From Breznakiella homolactica (GTDB lineage: Bacteria > Spirochaetota > Spirochaetia > Treponematales > Breznakiellaceae): a DNA stretch of 64,000 nucleotides. This document shows positions 8,674 to 18,267 of this stretch, in pieces (positions within the stretch are counted from its first letter, which is position 1; every line of letters begins with the position of its first letter). The stretch lies in the NCBI RefSeq assembly GCF_016616095.2, contig NZ_CP067089.2, forward strand, positions 2,356,001 to 2,420,000. Direction: 5' to 3'. The position numbers and the translations under genes are program-made. A model generated the notes under the pieces. The model made no database searches. It saw only the letters and a program-made list of their open reading frames with translations, and was not told where the DNA came from.

Positions 8674-10143
8674 GTGTATTCTGTGCTCATTGCGGATGAT
8701 GAACAGCTCATACGGAACGGACTGGCCCGTTCTATCCCCTGGGCCGATCTGGGATTCAGACTCGCCGGTACCGCGGCCAGCACTGAAGAAGCTATCGCTG
8801 TTTTTAAAAGCGGACCGGTAGCGCTGCTCATAACGGACATCAGCATGCCCGGAAAAGACGGGCTTGAACTTATTGACTGGGTGAACAGGAATTCGCCGGA
8901 AACACGGAAGATTGTTATCAGCGGCTACGACCGTTTCGATTACGCCCTGGGGGCGCTCAAATCAGGGGCAAAGGATTACATACTTAAACCCATAAAAAAA
9001 CAGGAAATCATTTCGGCTGTCTCAAGGATAGCAAAAGAACTGGATGAGTTTTTTTTGCTTGAAAAGGAAAATGAAAAAACGGCCCGGTTTGTACGGGGAT
9101 ATTTTCTCCGCAAGCTCCTGGACAATTCCTTTGTCAGCTCCGAGGAGCTTAAGGAAATCAGGCAGCGGCTGGAACTTTCCGGAGAAACCGCCGCGAAATA
9201 CCAGGTCACGGTGGTAGATACCTACGGCAGCGAACCATACCAGGAACCCTATATCCGAGCACTGGCGCCGTTCCGGGTTGATGATATCGGCAGCCTCCTT
9301 GTGGTTATCACCCTGGAGTCGGAAACCGCGGCGGTCCACCGGCTTGCGGAGGAGGCTATCGAAAAAAAGCTGATCCCTCCCCTGCCGCGGGAAAGCGGCA
9401 GTTCCCAGAGACTGGAAAATCTCTGTATTTCCTATGACAGCGCTCTGGGAAAAATGACAAACCGGGAACAGGAACAGGTACACGCCTTCCGGGCAACCCA
9501 CAGCGAACACCGGGAACTCATAACCCTTATGGACCTGATTTCCATGGGAACCAACGAAAAAACAGAATCCATGGTACTCGGTAAATTCACCACCTTTGAG
9601 AATACCGCCAGCGGAAAACGGTGGTGCGTCTGGTTTATGGACCGGCTGGAGGAGAATTTTAAAAGCTATAAATTCACGGGAAAGTACCAGCAGGCGGTAA
9701 AGGATTTTCCCCGGAACCCGGAGGAGAATTCCTTAGAAACGCTTAGGGAATGCTTCATGCAATATCTGAAGAAGGTCTTTATGACCTTTGACGAAAAAAA
9801 ACAGAGCGGAACAGCGGCTACGGTCAGCCGGGCAAAGGAACTGATCAGCCGGAATTTTCAGGATAAAAATTTCTCCCTCTCCGCTGCCGCGGAATCGCTG
9901 CGGGTAAGTTATGGGTATTTGAGCGGAATATTCAAACAGGAAACCGGTTCCGGTTTTACCGATTACTTAACTGAAGTGCGGATGAAAAAGGCGGCGGATC
10001 TTATCAGCGCCGGGGATATCCGGATATACGAAGCTGCGGACCGGTGCGGATATACGAACTACCGGTACTTTACGGATATCTTTAAAAAATACTGGGGCGT
10101 TCCGCCAAGCGAATACAAACCGGCCGCGGAGCGGCGGCCATGA
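8674..10143 (+). CDS. Response regulator, REC + AraC-type DNA-binding domain (YesN-like)
   Basis: Protein of 489 residues. A receiver domain covers about residues 1-120, with the acidic pocket DDEQ and the phospho-acceptor Asp in LLITDISMPGKDG. A variable middle follows, then a C-terminal AraC/XylS domain with two helix-turn-helices (about 390-485, SLSAAAESLRVSYGYLSGIF and YEAADRCGYTNYRYFTDIF). The start is a GTG with no clear Shine-Dalgarno; CATAAT ends nine bases before it, so a very short leader is possible. The stop overlaps the kinase start by four bases. It probably activates the ABC importer at 12023. Confidence 0.92.
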   Translation: MYSVLIADDEQLIRNGLARSIPWADLGFRLAGTAASTEEAIAVFKSGPVALLITDISMPGKDGLELIDWVNRNSPETRKIVISGYDRFDYALGALKSGAKDYILKPIKKQEIISAVSRIAKELDEFFLLEKENEKTARFVRGYFLRKLLDNSFVSSEELKEIRQRLELSGETAAKYQVTVVDTYGSEPYQEPYIRALAPFRVDDIGSLLVVITLESETAAVHRLAEEAIEKKLIPPLPRESGSSQRLENLCISYDSALGKMTNREQEQVHAFRATHSEHRELITLMDLISMGTNEKTESMVLGKFTTFENTASGKRWCVWFMDRLEENFKSYKFTGKYQQAVKDFPRNPEENSLETLRECFMQYLKKVFMTFDEKKQSGTAATVSRAKELISRNFQDKNFSLSAAAESLRVSYGYLSGIFKQETGSGFTDYLTEVRMKKAADLISAGDIRIYEAADRCGYTNYRYFTDIFKKYWGVPPSEYKPAAERRP

Positions 10144-11906
10144 CGGCGAAAATCCGGTCCATCCGGAAAAAACTCGTCCGGTTCATGCTGGCGGTGCTTA
10201 TCCTGTCTACCGCCTTGAGCAGTGTACTGCTCTACATTTTCCTGGCTGCCGCCGCGCGGAACAACGCGAAAACAAGCTACGGGAATCAGGCACTGCTGGT
10301 GCGGATGCTCATGCTCAGGGAACTCAGAAGCATAGAACAGGTAAACCTGGGAGTCATGTTTAACAGCACCATTCAAAATCTTCTGATGGATGAAACCCTG
10401 CTTCACTCGTACCGGGACCGGAACATCATCGCGTCGGTACTGATCGATCACCGGAATTTTCTGGATGTGGGAAACATAACCCTGTTCTCGCTGGACGGCA
10501 GGGTTCTCGCGTCTTCGGAAGGATACAACCGGGACCGGATGATTCAGAATCTGCACTTTTATCCGGAACTGGAACAATCCCAGGGAGCGCCGGTCTGGAT
10601 AACCAGCCATATCGATACCGGAGACGACCGGTACGGCCGGGAATACGTAATCACCCTGGCCCAGAAAATCCGCCGCCTCGATACGGTCCGCCCGGAAAAC
10701 AACGGTATTCCCATCGGATACGTGGTATTCAATATAGGCGAAACTTTTTTCTCATCCCTGATTGAGGAAGCCCGCTGGGACACTGCGGGATCGCTGTACC
10801 TCGCTGACCGGGAAGGGATAATAATCAGCCATCCGGAACGGGAAAAAATAGGCGGCCCCGGGTTATCACCGGGAAATACAATGGTGTTCCCCGAAACACG
10901 GATTGACCGGAAAAAAGGATTTCTTATCTCCACACAGCCTCTGGACCGGTACCCCTGGTATATTGAAGGCATTGTCCCGGTACGGATAATCATGGAAGGA
11001 GCCAACGGCGTCATAACCATAGGCATTATTGTTTCCTTTGTTTTTGCCTTTGTGTTTGCCCTGGTGGCGACCCGGATTGCCACGGCGATTTCCGCTCCCC
11101 TCGGGCGGCTTGAAAAAGCTATGGCCTCGGTTGATCTCAGCGGAACGGAAACAGTGGAGCTTGAGGAAAGCCCGGTAAAGGAGATCCGTTCCATCACCAG
11201 GAGCTACGAGGCCATGGTAACACGGCTCTCCGGACTTACCGAGGAAGTATACCGGTCAAAGCTGCGGGCCAAAGAATATGAACTTGCGGGGATACAGGCT
11301 GAACTGGCGGCTCTGCAGAACCAGATAAATCCGCACTTTCTGTACAATACCCTGGATTCAATCAATTGGATGGCCGACATGGAAGGCAATACGGCCATTG
11401 TTGAAATGGTTACCCGCCTCGGCGATTTCCTGCGGTTCAGCGCCCGGGGAACCGCGGTGGTAACCATTGGGGAGGAGCTGGATTATATTGATAATTACAT
11501 TTACATACAGAAGATACGGTACGGAAGCCGGTTTTCCTACAAAACCGAATGCAGTCCGGCCCTCCGCAATATTCCGGTGATAAAACTCACCATCCAGCCG
11601 CTGGTGGAAAACGCGGTGATCCACGGCGCGGAAAATCTCAGCCGGCCGGTGGATATCGTCACAAGAATCGGTATTGAGGGGGACTTTGTGCGGGTTTCGG
11701 TTTCCGATAACGGATCGGGAATGGATTCGGAAACCCGGGAACGGCTCCTGAACAAAATTCAGACAAACCAGGGGATCGGACTGTCCAATGTGTACCAGCG
11801 TTTAAAACTGAGTTACCCCGGCGGCTTCGATTTTTCCTTTACCAGCGATCCCGGTACAGGAACGGAAATATCCTTCGCCTACCCCCTTCCTCCTGAAATA
11901 TTCTGA
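10140..11906 (+). CDS. Sensor histidine kinase, YesM-like
   Basis: Membrane kinase of 588 residues. One membrane span lies near residues 15-37, followed by an extracytoplasmic sensing region, a second span near 285-315 and a HAMP-type linker. The His_kinase domain has the phospho-acceptor in NPHFLYNTLDSINWM. The C-terminal ATPase has the N box (LVENAVIHG) and G boxes (SDNGSGM, NQGIGLSNV). It forms a coupled pair with the regulator upstream. Such pairs in Gram-positives and spirochaetes control neighbouring sugar importers. Confidence 0.92.
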   Translation: MTAKIRSIRKKLVRFMLAVLILSTALSSVLLYIFLAAAARNNAKTSYGNQALLVRMLMLRELRSIEQVNLGVMFNSTIQNLLMDETLLHSYRDRNIIASVLIDHRNFLDVGNITLFSLDGRVLASSEGYNRDRMIQNLHFYPELEQSQGAPVWITSHIDTGDDRYGREYVITLAQKIRRLDTVRPENNGIPIGYVVFNIGETFFSSLIEEARWDTAGSLYLADREGIIISHPEREKIGGPGLSPGNTMVFPETRIDRKKGFLISTQPLDRYPWYIEGIVPVRIIMEGANGVITIGIIVSFVFAFVFALVATRIATAISAPLGRLEKAMASVDLSGTETVELEESPVKEIRSITRSYEAMVTRLSGLTEEVYRSKLRAKEYELAGIQAELAALQNQINPHFLYNTLDSINWMADMEGNTAIVEMVTRLGDFLRFSARGTAVVTIGEELDYIDNYIYIQKIRYGSRFSYKTECSPALRNIPVIKLTIQPLVENAVIHGAENLSRPVDIVTRIGIEGDFVRVSVSDNGSGMDSETRERLLNKIQTNQGIGLSNVYQRLKLSYPGGFDFSFTSDPGTGTEISFAYPLPPEIF

Positions 11907-12022
11907 CACTTTCTGAAAAAAATACGGATTGCGGGTTTTCCCAAAACGCCGGATTATAAAGCAACCGGAAACGGTTTCCCATAGCGGCAGAATACCGTTC
12001 CCGGATAATTCAGGAGGAAGGC

Positions 12023-13327
12023 ATGAAACGGATTATTTCAATAACCCTGACGGCGCTGTTTGCGTCAGCGGTGCTGTTCGCCGGCGGTTCCGGTGAAACC
12101 GGAAAGACCGGAAAAACCGTGATTAATTATTACACTTGGGAGGCTCTGGAGGACAGCAATCCCATCATAGAACAGTTCAACCGTGAAAACCCGGATATAG
12201 AGGTTGTTCTCCATATTGTCCCGGACAATCCCGACACCCAGGTAAAACTTGACGTGATGATGATGGGTTCCAGTGATATTGATGTGGTGCAGATCGCCGA
12301 CGGACAGCAGTTTGCGAAAGCCAAGAACGGCCTGCTCAGGAACATCGATGACTATATCCGGCGGGACGGAATCGACATGAAAGCCAATTTCGGCGGAGCC
12401 GAGGAATGGGCAAAATTCGAAGGCAGTTACTATGTGTATCCCCGGCATAATTCCGTTGGCTGTGTATTCTACAACAAAACCATGTTCGACAGCCTAGGAA
12501 TTCCCTATCCCAAGGATGACTGGACATACGCCGAATACATTGCTCTGGCCGAACGGCTTACCCATGGAAGCGGTTCGAACAAAGTGTACGGAACATTCAA
12601 CCACATCCGGCCGGGATTCTGGTGTCTCACGGCGCTGCAGAAAGCGGATTTTTACACCAGCGACGGCATGGCGAACATCAACGCCGAACCGTTTGTCAAT
12701 GATCTCCGGAACCGGATGCACCTGGACAGCAGCGGCTATGAAAAGAACTACAGTGAAATCATCGCCACCAATACGCTCCAGAATATTGAATTCTTCAATA
12801 AGAAATGCGCCATGGTAATGGCCGCATCGTGGATGGTCCGGGACATGAAGAACAAGGAAAAATATCCCTATGACTTTGAAGTCGGGGTCGCCCACTTTCC
12901 GCGGTATGACGGAACTATCGCGCCCAAAACTTCCTGGGGCAGTGTCTCCGCTCTGGCCATACCCACCACCAGCAAAAACCCCGACGCCGCGTGGCGCTTT
13001 ATCCGGTACTACATAGAGAAGGGGTCTCTGGAGATCGCCAAAACCGGTACTGTCCCGGTTTACCTCCCCGCCTACAACCGGGAAATGATCGCCGCCTTCG
13101 GAGAAGGTTCGGGCCTGCCCCAGGGTGATATCGAAAAATTCTTTGATCCGGAAATTGTCTCGATCATGAAAATGCCCGTGGGCGAAGCGATGAATGAATA
13201 CAACTCCATCATCCAGGAGGAAACCTCCCTGTTCTTTACCAACGCAAAAAGCCTGGAACAGACAGTCCGTGATATGAAGTCCAGGGTGGACAAGGCAATC
13301 CTCGATGAACGGTCCCAGAAAAAATAA
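12023..13327 (+). CDS. Sugar ABC transporter substrate-binding protein
   Basis: Family 1 solute-binding protein, 434 residues, with a signal peptide (MKRIISITLTALFASAVLFA, then GGSGE). No lipobox cysteine is visible, so it is probably periplasmic and soluble or anchored in another way. AGGAGGAAGG precedes the ATG. It is the first gene of an importer operon following the two-component pair, and hairpins between it and the permease genes (13341-13400) may keep its mRNA level high. The downstream glycosidase suggests an oligosaccharide or amino-sugar glycoside as ligand. Confidence 0.92.
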   Translation: MKRIISITLTALFASAVLFAGGSGETGKTGKTVINYYTWEALEDSNPIIEQFNRENPDIEVVLHIVPDNPDTQVKLDVMMMGSSDIDVVQIADGQQFAKAKNGLLRNIDDYIRRDGIDMKANFGGAEEWAKFEGSYYVYPRHNSVGCVFYNKTMFDSLGIPYPKDDWTYAEYIALAERLTHGSGSNKVYGTFNHIRPGFWCLTALQKADFYTSDGMANINAEPFVNDLRNRMHLDSSGYEKNYSEIIATNTLQNIEFFNKKCAMVMAASWMVRDMKNKEKYPYDFEVGVAHFPRYDGTIAPKTSWGSVSALAIPTTSKNPDAAWRFIRYYIEKGSLEIAKTGTVPVYLPAYNREMIAAFGEGSGLPQGDIEKFFDPEIVSIMKMPVGEAMNEYNSIIQEETSLFFTNAKSLEQTVRDMKSRVDKAILDERSQKK

Positions 13328-13340
13328 CCACTGATAATCC

Positions 13341-13400
13341 GTCCCTGCTATCCGGCGCAGGGACTGTGCTTGCACGCCGGGATATTCGGAATATCCCGGC
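13341..13400 (+). promoter_or_regulatory. Tandem hairpins between binding-protein and permease genes
   Basis: Two strong inverted repeats lie in the 92-base gap. The first is GTCCCTGC / GCAGGGAC (13341-13348 and 13357-13364). The second is a perfect palindrome of 12+1+12 bases (13376-13400, arm GCCGGGATATTC). Neither has a U-tract, so they are more likely mRNA-stabilising or processing structures than full terminators. Such structures downstream of binding-protein genes are known to raise binding-protein over permease levels. Confidence 0.5.
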
Positions 13401-13419
13401 AAACCGCTGAGAGGTTTTT

Positions 13420-14325
13420 ATGGCGTATTTCCGGAAACTCACCCTTTCCGAACGGAAGGAGGAACGGGCGGGTTATCTGTTCATTCTCCCGAATCTGCTG
13501 GGTATCATCCTTATAATCGCGTTTCCCATTGTGTTTACCCTGGTTTTAGGTTTTACCAAATGGAATGTGATGCTCGGATTCAAGGGGATGGAATTTGTCG
13601 GGCTCGATAATTTCATCCGCCTTTTCGGCAACGAACGGTTCAGGGCAGCCTTGTCCAACAACCTGATGTACACCTTTACCACCGTACCGTGCACGATAAT
13701 CCTGGCACTGATCCTGGCGGGAATTCTCAACCAGGCAGTTTATGCCAAGGGAGTGATCCGGGCAATGTTCTTCATGCCTTATATCTCATCCATGGTGGCT
13801 GTGGCGGTGGTATGGAATGTACTACTCTACCCCAACGGCGGTCCGGTGAACAGCGTGCTCCAGGCTTTGGGTGTACGGAACCTTCCCGGATGGTTTACCG
13901 ACAAGGACTGGGCCATGCCGGGGCTGATCATTCTCGCCGTATGGTACCAGATGGGCTACTACATGATTATACTTCTGGCAGGAATGCAGAATGTTCCCCG
14001 GTCATTGTACGAGGCGGCGGATATTGACGGAGCCGGAACAATACAGAAATTCATCCACGTAACGGTTCCGGGAATCTCGCCGACGATATTTTTTGTTCTG
14101 ATAATCGCCACCATCAACTCATTCAAAGTATTTGACCAGATAAATATCATCACCAAGGGCGGACCGGGATACGCCACCACCGTGCTGGTGTACGAAATAT
14201 ACCGGAACGCATTTTACGAATATAACTTCGGCATGGCTTCGGCGATTTCCTGGGTGCTGCTGCTGCTGGTCCTGGCTCTGACTGTAATACAGTGGATTTT
14301 CCAGAAAAAATGGGTCACCTATTGA
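13420..14325 (+). CDS. Sugar ABC transporter permease, MalF-like
   Basis: Permease of 301 residues with six membrane spans and the EAA loop LYEAADIDGAGTIQKFIHV followed by TVPGISP. Second gene of the importer operon, separated from the MalG-like permease by ten bases. The start is an ATG after GAGAGG. Confidence 0.92.
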   Translation: MAYFRKLTLSERKEERAGYLFILPNLLGIILIIAFPIVFTLVLGFTKWNVMLGFKGMEFVGLDNFIRLFGNERFRAALSNNLMYTFTTVPCTIILALILAGILNQAVYAKGVIRAMFFMPYISSMVAVAVVWNVLLYPNGGPVNSVLQALGVRNLPGWFTDKDWAMPGLIILAVWYQMGYYMIILLAGMQNVPRSLYEAADIDGAGTIQKFIHVTVPGISPTIFFVLIIATINSFKVFDQINIITKGGPGYATTVLVYEIYRNAFYEYNFGMASAISWVLLLLVLALTVIQWIFQKKWVTY

Positions 14326-14335
14326 GGAGTTTGCC

Positions 14336-15172
14336 ATGATAACACCGCTGCAGAAAGCCGCCATACGAAAGACTGTGATAACGGTCATCATGTTCGGCCT
14401 GGCAATCCTTTTTATTTTTCCGTTTCTCTGGATGATATCAACATCCTTCAAATTTGAAATCGATGTCATGGAATTTCCTTTCCGGCTGATTCCGAAAAAC
14501 GTGAACACCGCAAACTACACGAAGGTATGGACGGAAAGTAATTTCCCCCGGTACTATCTCAATTCCATATTCGTGACCACGGTAACCGTTTTCGGGGATC
14601 TGATACTCACATCCATGGCGGCGTACGCCTTCGCGCGGCTCCGGTTCCGGGGAAAGAATATACTATTTGCCCTGTACATCTCCGCCATGATGATCCCCGG
14701 TCAGGTACTGCTGCTTCCCAAATATATTCTTTTCGGATGGCTGGGCATCAACAATACCCACGCGGCGCTGATACTGCCGGGGATATTTTCCATCTTCAGT
14801 ATTTTCCTGCTGCGGCAGTTCTTTATGACCATTCCGTATGACCTTACCGAAGCGGCAACTATTGACGGGGCCGGCCATTTCAGAACATTCCTGCAGATTA
14901 TCCTGCCCCTGGCAAAACCGGGGCTGACGACACTCATTCTGATTTCATCCATCTGGTCCTGGAACGACTACATCAACCCGCTGATATTCCTTTCCAATGA
15001 CAGGCTGTTTACGCTGACGGTAGGACTCCAGCGTTTTCAGGAATCCAATGGGACCAATTACGCAATCATCATGAGCGGCGCGGTCTGCGCCATACTCCCG
15101 GTGATCCTTCTTTTTATCGCATTCCAGAAACAATTCGTGCAGAGCATTGCCAGCGCGGGCATAAAAGGATAA
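14336..15172 (+). CDS. Sugar ABC transporter permease, MalG-like
   Basis: Permease of 278 residues, six membrane spans, EAA loop LTEAATIDGAGHFRTFLQII followed by LPLAKPG near the C-terminal third. The ATG at 14336 follows GAGGAG. The glycosidase gene starts four bases after its stop, so importer and hydrolase are co-expressed. No ATPase gene is present here. Confidence 0.92.
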   Translation: MITPLQKAAIRKTVITVIMFGLAILFIFPFLWMISTSFKFEIDVMEFPFRLIPKNVNTANYTKVWTESNFPRYYLNSIFVTTVTVFGDLILTSMAAYAFARLRFRGKNILFALYISAMMIPGQVLLLPKYILFGWLGINNTHAALILPGIFSIFSIFLLRQFFMTIPYDLTEAATIDGAGHFRTFLQIILPLAKPGLTTLILISSIWSWNDYINPLIFLSNDRLFTLTVGLQRFQESNGTNYAIIMSGAVCAILPVILLFIAFQKQFVQSIASAGIKG

Positions 15173-15176
15173 CAGT

Positions 15177-16880
15177 ATGAATATCGACATCACCGCGAAA
15201 CCATTCAATTTAAATGAACAGGCCTGCGTTTGGGTAAGAGACACCCTCAAGGCCATGACTGAGGAAGAAAAAATCGGCCAGGTTTTCTGCGGAATCCTCT
15301 GGGACAAACCGGGCACCCGGGCAGAAGCCCTCTTTGAAGATATCGCTCCCGGGGCAATCATGTACCGGCCTTTTGCCTCGGCGAAAATGCGGGACTATTC
15401 CCTCAAACTCCAGGCACTCTCGAAAATCCCTCTGCTCATTGCCTGTAATCTTGAGCGTGGCGGAAGCGGAGGAAACGGCGGTATGGCCGACGGAACGTAT
15501 TTTTCAAGCCCCATGGGTGTGGCCGCCACGGACGAATATGAGCAGGCCTTACGTCTCGGCCGGATAGCCGCCCGGGAAGGAAACGCCGCAGGAATCAACT
15601 GGACCTTTGAGCCGATCATCGATATCGATATCAACCCGGAAAATCCTATTACCAATGTCCGGACCTTCGGTTCCGATACGGACCGGATTATCACCATGGC
15701 CAAGGGATACTGCGACGGCTGCGCGGAAAACGCCATGGCGGTCTGCATCAAGCATTTTCCCGGAGACGGGGTCGATTACCGGGACCAGCATCTCATGGCC
15801 AGCATCAATTCCCTTTCCGCGGAGGAATGGTTTGAAACATACGGAAAGGTATACCGGGCGCTGATCGGCCACGGGGCCCAGACACTGATGAGCGCCCATA
15901 TCAAACAGCCCGCCCTTTCCCGCAGTATCAACCCTGCCCTTACCGACGGAGAAATACTTCCCGGTTCGCTTTCCCGGGAACTCAACCAGGGGATAGTCCG
16001 GGAAAGACTCGGATTCAACGGTGTTATATGCACCGACGCGACCCAGATGGTGGGCTTTACGGCCGCCATGAAACGGGAAGACGCGATTCCCATGGCCATC
16101 GAAAACGGCGCGGACATGCTGATTTTTTCAATAAACCAAAAAGAAGACGCCGGGTCCCTGCGCCGGGGAATTGCCCGGGGGATTCTTTCCCGGGAACGGC
16201 TGGATGCCGCGGTTCTGCGGATACTTGCCCTTAAAGCATCCCTGGGACTCCATGAGAAGCAGCGCTCCGGAACCCTGGTCCCGGAACCATCCGCCATGGA
16301 ATGGATCCGGTGCGAAGAACACCGTGCCTGGGCCAGAGAATGCGCCGGCAAAAACATCACCTTGGTGAAAAACCAGGAAAACCTGCTCCCGCTTTCTCCG
16401 GATAAAACCCCCAAAGTGGCGCTTCTCCAGATAACCAATGAACGGTGTCAGGGAAAACTGCCGGAGGTTGAACTGTTTGCCGGTCTCCTGCGGAAAGAGG
16501 GTTTTTCCGTTTCGTATCTCGATGAAATACCTCTGCCCGGCCCGGAATATCCGGTCTCGGAATTCAAAAAAAACGTCGACCTGATTGTGTACTATGCCAA
16601 CATGAAAGTAGGGAGCAACCAGACCACCATCAGGCTTGTCTGGGATGACTTTCTCGGGGAGACTTCCCCGAAATACGTCTGCGACATTCCGACACTTTTT
16701 CTTTCGTTTTCGAATCCCTACCACCTGGTGGATGTTCCTATGATTAAAACATATATAAACGCCTACGCTTCCCATCCACCGGCGGTAGAAGCCGCGGTGG
16801 AAAAACTCATGGGGCGGTCGGCCTTTACCGGCGTCAGCCCGGTGGATCCCTTCGCAGGGCTCTGGGATACCCGGCTGTAG
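15177..16880 (+). CDS. Glycoside hydrolase family 3 enzyme, NagZ/beta-glycosidase-like
   Basis: Protein of 567 residues without a signal peptide, hence cytoplasmic. The family 3 barrel holds the KHFPGDGVDYRDQH motif (about residues 197-210), whose KH and D/H residues bind substrate. The likely nucleophile Asp lies in GVICTDATQMVGF (about 284). A smaller C-terminal domain follows. It probably hydrolyses the glycoside imported by the preceding ABC system. Whether it prefers N-acetylhexosaminides, as NagZ does, or beta-glucosides cannot be told from the motifs alone. Confidence 0.85.
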   Translation: MNIDITAKPFNLNEQACVWVRDTLKAMTEEEKIGQVFCGILWDKPGTRAEALFEDIAPGAIMYRPFASAKMRDYSLKLQALSKIPLLIACNLERGGSGGNGGMADGTYFSSPMGVAATDEYEQALRLGRIAAREGNAAGINWTFEPIIDIDINPENPITNVRTFGSDTDRIITMAKGYCDGCAENAMAVCIKHFPGDGVDYRDQHLMASINSLSAEEWFETYGKVYRALIGHGAQTLMSAHIKQPALSRSINPALTDGEILPGSLSRELNQGIVRERLGFNGVICTDATQMVGFTAAMKREDAIPMAIENGADMLIFSINQKEDAGSLRRGIARGILSRERLDAAVLRILALKASLGLHEKQRSGTLVPEPSAMEWIRCEEHRAWARECAGKNITLVKNQENLLPLSPDKTPKVALLQITNERCQGKLPEVELFAGLLRKEGFSVSYLDEIPLPGPEYPVSEFKKNVDLIVYYANMKVGSNQTTIRLVWDDFLGETSPKYVCDIPTLFLSFSNPYHLVDVPMIKTYINAYASHPPAVEAAVEKLMGRSAFTGVSPVDPFAGLWDTRL

Positions 16881-16966
16881 GCTGCCGCTATGGTACGGTT
16901 TCCAGCCTTTAAAGCCGCGCCTGCGGAAAACGGAGCGGCTCCAGCCGAAAATTCCGGAGCCGGCCG

Positions 16967-18151
16967 GTGAGCCCCCGGGAACGGGGATGCTGCTTTGCCG
17001 CAACCGCAGCTTTTACATACTGTTTCGTCAGCCTCTACAGTATCAGTCCCCTGCTGCAGGACATCTCCGCCGAACTGGGACTTACCGCCGTCCAGGCCGG
17101 CGGCTACACTTCCTGGTATTTTGCGGGATACATCCTGAGCCAGATACCCGGCGGCATGCTGGCCGACCGGTACCGGCCCAAATGGATTCTGCTGGGGGCG
17201 GTGCTGTGCAATGGTCTGATGGCAGCGCTGATGGCGGCCGTTCCCGGATACGGCTTCGGTTTAGGGACACGCTTCTTTTCGGGATTGGCTTCGGGCTCTG
17301 TAATGGGAAGCTGCTCAAAAACAATCACAGCGGTTTTTCCCGGGGAAAAACGTTCCGGCGCCCTGGGTATTCTGCTGGCATCGCCGCCCCTGGGTATTCT
17401 CATAGCGAATCTCCTGGGAGGGATTCTGCGTCCGCTTATCGGCTGGCGCTGGGTGCTTCTGGGTATCTCGGGCCTGTCTGTGTTAACGGCGGCGGCGGTT
17501 TCATTTTTTCTTAATTCCCGGGATGTACCCAGAAAAGAATTGGAAACAAACCGCGGCCCCGGAATTGCGGGATTACGGATGTTTCTTACGGATTACCGTC
17601 AGGTTATAACCGGAATTGCCGGAGCCTTGTTCATGTTCTCAGTTGTAGGCTTTGCCACATGGATCAACCCGTACAGCGCGGCCATGGGTTTATCCGGAAA
17701 TACCGGGCGCAGGATCATACTGGCGTACAGCCTCTGCGCGGTCCTGGGGGCTTCCGTCTCGGGGTTTCTCTTTACGGCTCTTAAAATAAGCCATTGCAGG
17801 GCGTTGATGATAATTTTCCCGCTGTTGTCGGGTCTTTCGGTACTCTTCGCTGTCCAGACAAATTCATTTCTCATTACCATGGTGGCCGCGGTTTACGGAT
17901 TCACATCGTATCTGCCGTCCACCCATTTTACTTCCCTTGCGATAATCCGTGCGGGAGATACCTACGGAGCCACAGCGGCTTCTGTCCAGAATCTGTTTCT
18001 CCAGTCGGGCTCGCTGATCATGCCGGTGGTCACCGGATTGGTTATTGATACCAGCGGAAACATGTCCCTGATCTGGCTGATGTTTTCGTTCCTGTACGCG
18101 GCCGCTGCAGTCCTGGTCCGGGCAGCCGAGAAGTTCAGCTTCGGCCGGTAA
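16967..18151 (+). CDS. Major facilitator superfamily transporter
   Basis: Twelve-span carrier of about 394 residues. The motif A region between spans 2 and 3 reads GGMLADRYRPKW. The GTG at 16967 has only a weak ribosome site, and a hairpin with arms CGGCTCC / GGAGCCG ends just in front of it (about 16937-16962). Later starts are possible, but the first membrane span would then be lost. It follows the glycosidase by 86 bases on the same strand, so it may import or export a related sugar or its product. Confidence 0.78.
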   Translation: MSPRERGCCFAATAAFTYCFVSLYSISPLLQDISAELGLTAVQAGGYTSWYFAGYILSQIPGGMLADRYRPKWILLGAVLCNGLMAALMAAVPGYGFGLGTRFFSGLASGSVMGSCSKTITAVFPGEKRSGALGILLASPPLGILIANLLGGILRPLIGWRWVLLGISGLSVLTAAAVSFFLNSRDVPRKELETNRGPGIAGLRMFLTDYRQVITGIAGALFMFSVVGFATWINPYSAAMGLSGNTGRRIILAYSLCAVLGASVSGFLFTALKISHCRALMIIFPLLSGLSVLFAVQTNSFLITMVAAVYGFTSYLPSTHFTSLAIIRAGDTYGATAASVQNLFLQSGSLIMPVVTGLVIDTSGNMSLIWLMFSFLYAAAAVLVRAAEKFSFGR

Positions 18152-18219
18152 AATGACCTGCCCATTGAACCGCCGCGGATCAAACATGCCGCGGAAAATT
18201 TGAGGACTTGTAAGAAACT

Positions 18220-18234
18220 GGTAATCATGTTACC
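18220..18234. promoter_or_regulatory. Inverted repeat upstream of the H-cluster protein gene
   Basis: GGTAA and TTACC arms around TCATG, 34 bases upstream of the hydrogenase-like gene. A TTGAGG-like -35 lies near 18200, but no convincing -10 was found. Possible operator for the sensory cassette; the binding protein is unknown. Confidence 0.3.
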
Positions 18235-18267
18235 GTTTACTAACACTCACCCGGGAGATGGCTGCAG